From an uncultured Curtobacterium sp. (GTDB lineage: Bacteria; Actinomycetota; Actinomycetes; Actinomycetales; Microbacteriaceae), in contig CAJYUW010000033.1 in the NCBI GenBank assembly GCA_913778205.1, positions 1 to 37,861 of the forward strand: a stretch of DNA of 37,861 nucleotides, written 5' to 3'. Positions 29,058 to 36,538 of the stretch are shown here, piece after piece. Each line of letters opens with the position of its first letter. The stretch's first letter is position 1. A program made the translations under genes and the position numbers. The notes under the pieces are model-generated. The model saw only the letters and a list, made by a program, of their open reading frames with translations, was not told where the DNA came from and ran no database searches.

Positions 29058-30389
29058 TCAGCGCGCCAGCGCCGCCGCGATCCACCCGCGCCGGTGCGCC
29101 CGGAGGCCGAGCGTCACCGCCCGCACCCCGATGTACCCGAGCGCGAACGCCGCCCAGAGCCCCGCGAGCGTCCCGCCCGCCCACCACAGCAGCGGGAGGT
29201 ACACGACGAGGTTCACGACTCCGGCGAGTGCCAGGTACCGCGCGTCGCCGGCGCCGATGAGCACCCCGTCGAGCACGAACACGTACCCGGCGACGGGCAT
29301 CCCGATCGCGACGATCACGAGGACGAGCGGCAGCGCCGCCTGCACCGCCCCCGAGTCCGAGAACACCGGCCCGAGCACACCGCTCGCCGCCGCGGTCAGG
29401 ACGCCGAGCACGACACCGCCGGCGATGCCGAGCAGGACCAGCCGGCCGGTGACGAGCCGCACGCGACGGGGGTCCCGCGCGCCGAGGCCGTGTCCGACGA
29501 GCGCTTGGCCGGCGATCGCGAGGGCGTCGAGTGCGAACGCCAGCGTGGAGAACACCGTGAGGCCGACCTGCGTGGTGGCGAGCCCGGTCGTGCCGAGGCC
29601 GGCCGCGACCGAGATCGTCGCGAGCATGGCGACCCGGAGCGACGCCGTCCGGAGGAACAGCCATGCGCCGGACCGCAGCGCCCGCACGACGCCGGACGCC
29701 CCGGGACGCAGCGGTGCGCCGGAGGCCCGCGCCGCCCGCACCGCGATGACGACGTACACGCCCGCCATCGCCCACTGCACGACCACGGTCCCGGCCGCCG
29801 ACCCCTCGACGCCCCAGTCCGCGCCGTAGATGAGCACCGCGTTGAGCAGTCCGTTCGCGACGAAGCCGACGGTCGCGACGACGAGCGGCGTCCGGGTGTC
29901 CTGCAGCCCGCGCAGGAGGCCCGTGGAGGCCGTCACGACGAGGATCCCCGGCAGCCCGACGAGCGACAGCGTGAGGTAGGCGGTCGCCGCCGCCGAGACG
30001 TCCGGAGCGACGCCGAACGCGTCGACCAGCGGTCCCGCGAGCGGCCAGCCGACCAGGGCGAGCACGACCCCGAGCACGAGTGCGAGCCACATGCCGTCGA
30101 TGCCCGCGTGCACGGCACCGCGCCGGTCGCCGGAACCGAGCGCGCGAGCGACCGCGGGCGTGGTCGAGTACGCGAGGAACACGAGGAGCCCCGTGACGGT
30201 CTGGAGGACGGCGCTCGCGATCCCCACGGCGGCGAGCGGCGTCTGCCCGAGGTGCCCGACGAGGGCGGTGTCCGTCAGCAGGAAGAGCGGCTCGACGACG
30301 AGCGCACCGAGCGCCGGGACGGCGAGACGGACGATGTCCCGGTCGACCGCGCGGCGTCCCGGGTCCGCGGAGAGGATCGGTCGGGGCAC
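29058..30389 (-). CDS. MATE-family efflux transporter (DinF-like)
   Basis: 443 residues with twelve helices in two halves. Typical signatures: VEPLFLLTDTALVGHLGQTPLAA in helices 1-2, GLLRGLQDTRTPL after helix 5, and in the second half FALDALAIAGQALVGHGLGA. MATE proteins export cationic drugs or metabolites against Na+ or H+. The pattern is nearest the DinF branch. GTG 30389 has CAGAAT 6 nt upstream and no ribosome site. It diverges from the GAP/LysE-like gene; both promoters flank a 16-bp tandem array. Confidence 0.93.
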   Translation of the reverse strand: MPRPILSADPGRRAVDRDIVRLAVPALGALVVEPLFLLTDTALVGHLGQTPLAAVGIASAVLQTVTGLLVFLAYSTTPAVARALGSGDRRGAVHAGIDGMWLALVLGVVLALVGWPLAGPLVDAFGVAPDVSAAATAYLTLSLVGLPGILVVTASTGLLRGLQDTRTPLVVATVGFVANGLLNAVLIYGADWGVEGSAAGTVVVQWAMAGVYVVIAVRAARASGAPLRPGASGVVRALRSGAWLFLRTASLRVAMLATISVAAGLGTTGLATTQVGLTVFSTLAFALDALAIAGQALVGHGLGARDPRRVRLVTGRLVLLGIAGGVVLGVLTAAASGVLGPVFSDSGAVQAALPLVLVIVAIGMPVAGYVFVLDGVLIGAGDARYLALAGVVNLVVYLPLLWWAGGTLAGLWAAFALGYIGVRAVTLGLRAHRRGWIAAALAR

Positions 30390-30395
30390 GCGACC

Positions 30396-30401
30396 ATTCT
30401 G
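30396..30401 (-). promoter_or_regulatory. putative -10 hexamer of the MATE gene
   Basis: CAGAAT on the minus strand ends 6 nt before GTG 30389. Confidence 0.4.
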
Positions 30402-30453
30402 TCGGCGATCCGCCACGACGATCGCCGACGGCGACCAGCCGGCGACCACCCGG

Positions 30454-30565
30454 CCCCTGTCGCTCCCGATCCGTGTCGCGCCCGGCCCACGTCGCTCGCG
30501 GCCCACGTCGCTCGCGACCCACGTCGCTCGCGACCCGCGTCGCTCGCGACCCACGTCGCTCCCGG
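30454..30565. repeat. 16-bp tandem repeat, seven units
   Basis: Units of 16 bp at 30454, 30470, 30486, 30502, 30518, 30534 and 30550; consensus CCCACGTCGCTCGCGA. Units 3-6 differ at one or two positions; the outer ones are more changed. Each unit contains GTCGC-TC-GCGAC, a short dyad when read across the junction. Located in the 243-nt divergent region between the MATE and GAP-family genes, where it could carry repeated regulator sites or set promoter spacing. Confidence 0.95.
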
Positions 30566-30620
30566 CCCGGCCCGCGGCGGACCCGCGCGTCGTCGCGGAA
30601 CCGGGCAGCGACGGCCGCAC

Positions 30621-30626
30621 TACGCT
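30621..30626 (+). promoter_or_regulatory. putative -10 hexamer of the GAP-family gene
   Basis: TACGCT ends 6 nt before GTG 30633; no ribosome site between. Confidence 0.5.
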
Positions 30627-30632
30627 CCGATC

Positions 30633-31295
30633 GTGGAGATCGCGGCACTCGTCCCGGCGGCCGCCGGCATCGCGCTGAGCCCCTTGCCGGTCGCCTCGGT
30701 CGTGTTCCTGCTCGGGCACCGCCGCGGGTACGGGTCGGCCGCGGCGTGCGCGGTCGGCTGGACCGTTGCCGTGGCGGTCGCCCTCGTCGTCGCGGTGGCG
30801 GTCGGCGAGCGGCTCCCGGCGCCGACGGGCGACGGGCCTCCCGTACAGGCGATCGTCGCGCTCGTGGCCGCCGCGGTGCTCCTCGTCCTCGCCGGGTGGC
30901 AGTGGGCGAACCGCCGGCTGCCCGACGGATCGCCGGCGAGCTCCCGCTGGGCGGACGCGATGGAGGCCCTCGGGCCCGGCCGGTCGTTCCTCCTCGGTGC
31001 GGTCCTGTTCCTCAGCCCGAAGTCGCTCGTGCTGGCGCTCGCCGCGGGCCTGACCTTCGGTGACGGCGACCCCGCGGCGCTGCAGACGGTCGTGGTCGGA
31101 CTGCTCTTCGTCCTGGCCTCGGGCTCGGTGGTGGCGCTGCCGGTCGTCCTCGCGCTGGCGCTCGGTCGGCGAGCCGATGGTCCGCTCCGAGCGATGCGCT
31201 CCTGGATCGCCGAGTGGGGCGCCCGCTCCCTGGTCGTCGTGCTGGTCGTCCTCGGGGTGGTCCAGCTCGCGATCGGGGCGACCGGTTTGCGCTGA
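30633..31295 (+). CDS. GAP/LysE-like small transporter
   Basis: 220 residues with six predicted helices. IALSPLPVASVVFLLGHRRG at the start and FLSPKSLVLALAAGLTF in the middle match the GAP (Sap) family of actinobacterial membrane proteins, a LysE-superfamily branch whose mycobacterial member takes part in glycolipid export. A hydrophilic loop lies near residues 90-115. The GTG at 30633 is set by the promoter hexamer 6 nt upstream. Function here is not known. No operon partner: a 314-nt repeat-filled gap follows. Confidence 0.82.
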   Translation: MEIAALVPAAAGIALSPLPVASVVFLLGHRRGYGSAAACAVGWTVAVAVALVVAVAVGERLPAPTGDGPPVQAIVALVAAAVLLVLAGWQWANRRLPDGSPASSRWADAMEALGPGRSFLLGAVLFLSPKSLVLALAAGLTFGDGDPAALQTVVVGLLFVLASGSVVALPVVLALALGRRADGPLRAMRSWIAEWGARSLVVVLVVLGVVQLAIGATGLR

Positions 31296-31347
31296 CCGGT
31301 CTGTGCTGGCCCACCCGCCTGCGTGGTCCGTTCCGACCAGCCGACGC

Positions 31348-31389
31348 GGCCTGGAGGCGCGTGGCGGGTCCGCACCGCGCCTCCAGGCC
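31348..31389. repeat. perfect 14-bp REP hairpin at the edge of the 34-bp array
   Basis: GGCCTGGAGGCGCG (31348-31361) and CGCGCCTCCAGGCC (31376-31389) are exactly inverted around 14 nt. The arms are the dispersed REP core. It could terminate the GAP-family gene (stop at 31295) and, in the other direction, the NCS2 permease (stop at 31610). Confidence 0.8.
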
Positions 31390-31573
31390 GTCGCGTGGCG
31401 GGCGTGTGCCGTGCCTCCGGGTCGGTGGGTGGCGGACCTGCGCCGTGCCTCCGGGCCGATGCGTGGCAGGGCCGCAACGCGCCTCCCGGCCGCCGTGTGG
31501 CGGACCTGCCCCGTGCCTCCGGGCCGATGCGTGGCGGACCTGCACCGTGCCTCCAGGCCGATGCGTGGCAGCG
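31361..31573. repeat. 34-bp tandem repeat, six units plus a partial one, built on the REP core
   Basis: Units start at 31361, 31395, 31429, 31463, 31497 and 31531, with a partial seventh at 31565: constant 34-bp period. Consensus GTGGCGGACCTGCACCGTGC then CTCC(G/A)GGCCGATGC. Differences are single substitutions. The array fills most of the 314-nt convergent gap between 31295 and 31610; nothing else is seen there. No spacers separate the units, so it is not a CRISPR. Confidence 0.95.
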
Positions 31574-31609
31574 CGAGGACGAGGCGCGGGTCCACGGGGA
31601 CCGCGTCGG

Positions 31610-32947
31610 TCAGTCGACGCGCGGCTCCACGGGGACCGCGGCGGTCGCGGCGTGGGCCGCCTCCGACGCGACCGGGGTCGCCGGATCCGTCCCGCGTGCC
31701 CGACCGATCAGGTCCATCAGGTGGTAGACCACGATCGCGGCGACGGTGCCGACGATGATCCCGCCGAAGCTCGCGCCACCGAACGAGAACGTGAAGTCGG
31801 CGATGCCCATGATGAGCGCGATGCCGGCCGTGAGCTGGTTCTTCGGCTTCGCGAAGTCGACGCGGTTCTCGACCCAGATCCGGATCCCGATGACGCCGAT
31901 CAGGCCGTAGAGCGCCGTGGTCGCGCCGCCGAGCACCCCGGCCGGGACCGACGAGATGATGACCCCGATCTTCGGTGAGAGCCCGAGCAGGACCGCGACG
32001 ATCGCCGCCACCCAGTACGCGGCGGTCGAGAAGACCCGAGTCGCGGCCATCACACCGATGTTCTCGCCGTAGGTCGTCGTCGCGGACCCGCCGCCGATGC
32101 CCGCGAGGACGGTCGAGACGCCGTCCGCGAAGAGCGCCCGGCCGGTCAGCGGCGTGAGGTCGCGACCGGTGAGCTGCCCGACGCCCTTCACGTGGCCGAC
32201 GTTCTCGGCGACGAGGGCCAGGACGACCGGCACGAACCCGAGGTAGATCGCGAGCTGGCCGGCGTCGAACGCGGGGGCGGTGAACGTCGGCAGACCGATC
32301 AGGGGCGCCGCGGCGACCTTCGAGAAGTCGACCTCGCCCGCGACCACCGCGGCCAGGTAGCCGACCGTGACCCCGATCACGATGGACAGCCGCCCGACGA
32401 GCCCCTTGAACAGCACCGTGACGAGGATGATCGTCAGCAGGGTGATCAGCGCGATGACCGGCGCCTTGACGAAGTTGTCCCGTGCGGCCGGGGCGAGGTT
32501 GAAGCCGATGAGCGCGACGATCGCGCCGGAGACCACCGGGGGCATGAGGCGGTCGATCCACCCGGCGCCCGCCAGGTGGACGACGAGCCCGACGACCGCG
32601 AGGAGCGCGCCGACGACGATGATGCCGGACAGGGCGAGCGGGATGCCGCCGATCTTCGTCGCGGCGCCGATCGGGGCGAGGAACGCGAACGAGGACCCGA
32701 GGTAGCTCGGCAGCCGGTTGCCCGTGATCAGCAGGAACAGGATCGTCCCGACGCCGCTGAAGAGCAGCGTGGTCGACGGCGGGAAGCCCGTGATGAGCGG
32801 GACCAGGAAGGTCGCGCCGAACATCGCGACGACGTGCTGCACGCCGAGCCCGATCGTCCGGCCCCATCCCAGGCGTTCGTCCGGGGCCACGATCGTCGTC
32901 GCGGAGACGGTCCGACCGTCGCCGTGCAGCTTCCAAGGGAGTCCCAT
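31610..32947 (-). CDS. NCS2-family uracil/xanthine permease
   Basis: 445 residues, about fourteen helices. Begins MGLPWKLHGDGRTVSATTIV, then GLGVQHVVAMFGATFLVPLI, the standard N terminus of UraA-like permeases. Substrate-binding landmarks are VVLALVAENVGHVKGVG (Glu in helix 8) and TTTYGENIGVMAATRV (Glu in helix 10), as in UraA/NCS2. They import uracil (or xanthine) with protons. The 30-residue C-terminal tail is Ala/Pro-rich. ATG 32947 is chosen because TACCGT lies 7 nt upstream; an in-frame start at 32998 is less likely. It diverges from the LAFTG surface protein gene. Confidence 0.93.
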   Translation of the reverse strand: MGLPWKLHGDGRTVSATTIVAPDERLGWGRTIGLGVQHVVAMFGATFLVPLITGFPPSTTLLFSGVGTILFLLITGNRLPSYLGSSFAFLAPIGAATKIGGIPLALSGIIVVGALLAVVGLVVHLAGAGWIDRLMPPVVSGAIVALIGFNLAPAARDNFVKAPVIALITLLTIILVTVLFKGLVGRLSIVIGVTVGYLAAVVAGEVDFSKVAAAPLIGLPTFTAPAFDAGQLAIYLGFVPVVLALVAENVGHVKGVGQLTGRDLTPLTGRALFADGVSTVLAGIGGGSATTTYGENIGVMAATRVFSTAAYWVAAIVAVLLGLSPKIGVIISSVPAGVLGGATTALYGLIGVIGIRIWVENRVDFAKPKNQLTAGIALIMGIADFTFSFGGASFGGIIVGTVAAIVVYHLMDLIGRARGTDPATPVASEAAHAATAAVPVEPRVD

Positions 32948-32954
32948 GCAGACG

Positions 32955-32960
32955 ACGGTA
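32955..32960 (-). promoter_or_regulatory. putative -10 hexamer of the NCS2 permease gene
   Basis: TACCGT on the minus strand ends 7 nt before ATG 32947. Confidence 0.45.
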
Positions 32961-33046
32961 GTGCCACCGCGGTCCCGTGACGACACCCCCTTGCGCATCT
33001 GTGGAACCGGGATACGGTGTGTGGAACATCACCGTCAGGAGGCCTC

Positions 33047-34528
33047 GTGTCAGACCACTTCACGCAGCGCGCCACGGGCGCCGCGCTGCTCACCCTCGTC
33101 GCCCTCACGACCGCCGCCCTCGCAGCGGTCCCCGCCGCGGCGGCCACGGCATCGACCGGTGCCGCGACCGGTCCAGCGACGAGCGTCGGCGCACCGGGAC
33201 CCGTCGATGAGCGCCGACTCACCGCGGGCGTGCGGTCCATCGAGCACGGCATCGGGATCGTGACCCTCGACGGGACCGGCGAACCGGGCGCTGTGGTGGA
33301 GATCGTCGGGGACGCCGTCGAACGCACCCAGGCCGACGTCGACGAGGGCGGTCGGTGGACGGCACGGGTCCCGGTGCGTCCCGGCGACGTCAGGGTGCTG
33401 GAGATCCGCTCGGACGCCGACGACGAGGCGCTCGAGCTCGAGGTCGAGGTCCTGATCCTGCGCGCGCCCGAGATGATCGCGGTCGTCGACGGCATCACGC
33501 GCACCATCGCGCTGGACGGCACGGGCTTCCCGGGCGCGCACCTCGTCATCCGTCTCGCGAGCGAGGACGCCGCGGACCCCGAGGGCGGGCCGGTCATCGG
33601 CGAGACCGACGTCGCCGACGACGGCACCTGGTCGCACACGCTCCGGGAGATGCCGTTCGGTCCGTCCCACGTCGAGGTGTGGCAGTACTTCGACGGCGCC
33701 CACAACGGCGGCGTGGACCAGGTGTACACCGTGGCCGGGAACGCCGAGGTCACCCGGGCCGACGCCTCGCGCGAGACCGGTCGGACCACGCTGGCCGGGC
33801 GGGCCCCGGCGGGGACGGTCCTGCGGTTCGCCGATCCCGACGGGCCGGTGTCCGGTCCGGACGGGCGTCCGGTCGTCGCCGAGGTGGGGGACGACCTCCG
33901 GTGGACCGCGGAGCTCCCCTTCCGGGACGACGCGCGGCTGCTCCGCATCACCGTCTCGACGTGGGACGGGGACCAGCAGGTCGGCGAGACCGACCAGGAC
34001 GTGGTGGTGCCGGTCGCTCCCACCGCCACCGTGCACGAGCAGCCGGACGGGACGATCCGCCTCGAGGGTGCGGGCGAGCCCGGGGCGACGATCTCGCTCG
34101 AGGCTGACTCCGGTCGTGCGGTCCTCGACCACGACGGCCGGCCCGTCTCCACGACCGTCGGACGTCGCTGGTCCGTCACGATCGACCGCGGACTCCTCCC
34201 GGCCGACGCCGTGGTGGTCCGCCAGGAGGTCGACGGGAGCCCGCAGGGTTCGGTCCGCGTGGCCCTCCCGGCCCTCCCGGTCGGTCCGGAGCCCGTCGAG
34301 GGAGCATCCCCCGGACCGGGAGGGACGCGACCGGGGGGCGCGGGCACCGCAGCACGTCCCCTGACGGACGACCAGCCGGAGCCGGCCGCAGCGGCGACCG
34401 GGACACTCGCCTTCACCGGCGCGGACCCGTCGGCCGCGATCGGGTTCGCGGCCGGCCTGCTCGCCCTCGGTGCCGGCGTGCTCCTCGCCGTCCGGGCGGT
34501 GCGGCGTCGTCGACCCGGGCAGAGCTGA
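33047..34528 (+). CDS. LAFTG-anchored cell-wall surface protein with Ig-like repeats
   Basis: 493 residues. N-terminal signal peptide (about 1-37: basic start, hydrophobic ALLTLVALTTAALAAVPAAA, AxA cleavage). Four beta-rich repeats follow, each opening with a Gly-rich strand: TLDGTGEPGAVVEI, ALDGTGFPGAHLVI, TLAGRAPAGTVLRF and RLEGAGEPGATISL, roughly 85-95 residues apart, like bacterial Ig/adhesin domains. A Pro/Gly-rich spacer precedes LAFTG (454-458), a hydrophobic helix and the tail RAVRRRRPGQS, a sorting signal of the LAxTG kind used by class E sortases. AGGAGG lies 4 nt before GTG 33047. It should be linked to peptidoglycan and face outward; ligand unknown. Confidence 0.9.
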   Translation: MSDHFTQRATGAALLTLVALTTAALAAVPAAAATASTGAATGPATSVGAPGPVDERRLTAGVRSIEHGIGIVTLDGTGEPGAVVEIVGDAVERTQADVDEGGRWTARVPVRPGDVRVLEIRSDADDEALELEVEVLILRAPEMIAVVDGITRTIALDGTGFPGAHLVIRLASEDAADPEGGPVIGETDVADDGTWSHTLREMPFGPSHVEVWQYFDGAHNGGVDQVYTVAGNAEVTRADASRETGRTTLAGRAPAGTVLRFADPDGPVSGPDGRPVVAEVGDDLRWTAELPFRDDARLLRITVSTWDGDQQVGETDQDVVVPVAPTATVHEQPDGTIRLEGAGEPGATISLEADSGRAVLDHDGRPVSTTVGRRWSVTIDRGLLPADAVVVRQEVDGSPQGSVRVALPALPVGPEPVEGASPGPGGTRPGGAGTAARPLTDDQPEPAAAATGTLAFTGADPSAAIGFAAGLLALGAGVLLAVRAVRRRRPGQS

Positions 34529-34561
34529 TCCGCGGCTCCGTTCCGCTCCCGGTCCGGTGGC

Positions 34562-34567
34562 TATCGT
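34562..34567 (+). promoter_or_regulatory. putative -10 hexamer of the M13 peptidase gene
   Basis: TATCGT ends 6 nt before ATG 34574; no ribosome site. One of the cleanest leaderless cases in the window. Confidence 0.5.
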
Positions 34568-34573
34568 GGACGC

Positions 34574-36538
34574 ATGACCGACGTCGCAAGCACCTCAGGC
34601 ATCCACACCGACGAGCTCGACGCGTCGGTCCGACCGCAGGACGACCTCTACCGGCACGTCAACGGCACGTGGGTCGCCGCGACCCCGATCCCGGACGACA
34701 AGGCGCGGTACGGGTCGTTCACGATCCTCGCGGAAGCGGCCGAGCTCGCCGTCCGCGAGATCGTCGAGCGGTCGCAGCAGGCTGAGCCCGGCACCGAGGA
34801 ACGGAAGGTCGGGGACCTGTACACCTCGTTCACCGACGAGCAGCGGCTCGAGTCGCTCGGCACCGGCCCGATCGAGCCGCTGCTCGCCGAGGTCGACGCG
34901 GTGGACTCCGTCGAGGACGTCGTGCGGATGGTCGGACGGTTCGAGCGCCTCGGGCTCCCGAGCTTCCTCCAGCTCTTCGTCGACAACGATCCGGGCGATC
35001 CGGAGTCCTACGTCGTCTTCCTCGAGCAGAGCGGCCTCGGCCTGCCCGACGAGTCGTACTACCGCGAGGACCGCTTCGCCGACATCCGGACGAAGTACCG
35101 CGAGTTCGTCGCCGCGATGTTCCCGCTCGCCGGGTTCGACGACGCAGCCGGCCGCACCGACAACGTGGTCGCCCTCGAGACCGCCCTCGCCGCCGAGCAC
35201 TGGGACAACGTCACGACGCGCGACAGCCAGAAGACCTACAACAAGCTGCCGTGGTCCGAGGTGGCCGCGCTCGCCGAGGGCATCGACCTCCGCCGCTGGT
35301 GGGAGGCGATCGACGCCCCGACCGGCGCGTTCGAGACCGTCGTGGTCCGCGAGCCGTCGTTCGTGACCGGGCTCGCCCGGCTGCTGCGCGAGCAGCCGCT
35401 CGTGGCCTGGAAGGACTGGCTGCGCTGGCAGGTCGTCCGGGGTTCGGCGGCGTACCTGACGAGCGCGTTCTCCGCGACGAACTTCTCCTTCTACGGAACG
35501 GCGCTCACGGGTGCGCCGAAGCAGCGCGAGCGGTGGAAGCGCGGCGTGTCGCTGGTCGAGGGCGCGATGGGCGAGGCCGTCGGCCGCATCTACGTGCAGG
35601 AGCACTTCGACGAGACCTCGAAGGCGACGATGGACGAGCTCGTCGCCAACCTCGTCGAGGCCTACCGGCAGAGCATCACCGGCCTGGACTGGATGACCGA
35701 CGAGACCCGGGCACGTGCCCTCGACAAGCTCGACAAGTTCACGCCGAAGATCGGGTACCCCGTGAAGTGGCGCGACTACTCCGCGCTGCAGGTCTCCGCC
35801 GACGACCTCATCGGGAACGTCCGAGCCGTCGCGAGCTTCCAGGTGGACCGCGAGCTCGGCAAGATCGGCAAGCCGATCGACCGCGACGAGTGGTTCATGA
35901 CCCCGCAGACGATCAACGCCTACTACAACCCGGGCTTCAACGAGATCGTCTTCCCGGCCGCCATCCTGCAGTTCCCGTTCTTCGACGCCGGGCGCGACGC
36001 CGCGGCCAACTACGGTGCGATCGGTGCCGTCATCGGCCACGAGATCGGGCACGGCTTCGACGACCAGGGGTCGCAGTACGACGGCGACGGCCGTCTGCAG
36101 AACTGGTGGACCGAGGCCGACCGGGCCGCCTTCGAGGAGCGCACGAAGGCCCTCATCGCTCAGTACGACGCCCTCGTCCCGACCGAGGTGCCCGACGGCC
36201 ACGTCAACGGCGCCCTCACCATCGGCGAGAACATCGGTGACCTCGGCGGGCTCTCGATCGCGTGGAAGGCCTACCTGCTCTCCCTCGACGGCCAGGAGCC
36301 CCCGGTGGTCGACGGTCTCAGCGGCGCGGAGCGTTTCTTCCTCAGCTGGGCCCAGGCCTGGCGGATGGCGATCCGTCCGGAGGAGGCCGCGCGCCTGCTC
36401 AGCATCGACCCGCACTCCCCGAACGAGTTCCGCTGCAACCAGGTCGTGCGCAACATCGACGGCTTCTACGACACGTTCGGCGTGACGGAGGGCGACCCGA
36501 TGTACCTCGACCCGGCCGAGCGCGTCGCCATCTGGTGA
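34574..36538 (+). CDS. M13-family zinc metallopeptidase (neprilysin/PepO-like)
   Basis: 654 residues, usual M13 length. Zinc site HEIGH (489-493) in VIGHEIGHGFDDQG and the third ligand Glu552 in GENIGDLGG, with Asp556 next to it; VNAYYNPG-like INAYYNPGFNEIVFPAAIL and the C-terminal RCNQVVRNIDGFYDTFGV are also typical. It cleaves oligopeptides. There is no signal peptide or N-terminal membrane anchor, so it is probably cytosolic, unlike animal neprilysins. Leaderless start at 34574. The stop overlaps the ATG of the next gene (TGATG), so a beta-lactamase-fold protein is co-translated. Confidence 0.95.
   Translation: MTDVASTSGIHTDELDASVRPQDDLYRHVNGTWVAATPIPDDKARYGSFTILAEAAELAVREIVERSQQAEPGTEERKVGDLYTSFTDEQRLESLGTGPIEPLLAEVDAVDSVEDVVRMVGRFERLGLPSFLQLFVDNDPGDPESYVVFLEQSGLGLPDESYYREDRFADIRTKYREFVAAMFPLAGFDDAAGRTDNVVALETALAAEHWDNVTTRDSQKTYNKLPWSEVAALAEGIDLRRWWEAIDAPTGAFETVVVREPSFVTGLARLLREQPLVAWKDWLRWQVVRGSAAYLTSAFSATNFSFYGTALTGAPKQRERWKRGVSLVEGAMGEAVGRIYVQEHFDETSKATMDELVANLVEAYRQSITGLDWMTDETRARALDKLDKFTPKIGYPVKWRDYSALQVSADDLIGNVRAVASFQVDRELGKIGKPIDRDEWFMTPQTINAYYNPGFNEIVFPAAILQFPFFDAGRDAAANYGAIGAVIGHEIGHGFDDQGSQYDGDGRLQNWWTEADRAAFEERTKALIAQYDALVPTEVPDGHVNGALTIGENIGDLGGLSIAWKAYLLSLDGQEPPVVDGLSGAERFFLSWAQAWRMAIRPEEAARLLSIDPHSPNEFRCNQVVRNIDGFYDTFGVTEGDPMYLDPAERVAIW

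Noticed and set aside
30454..30565. Coding repeat in the plus-strand frame leading into the GAP-family gene
   Set aside because: The frame is open but 16 bp is not a multiple of three, so the repeat changes reading register each unit, and the GAP gene has its own promoter after it.
31361..31573. CRISPR array
   Set aside because: Units abut with a constant 34-bp period and no unique spacers; no cas genes in the window.
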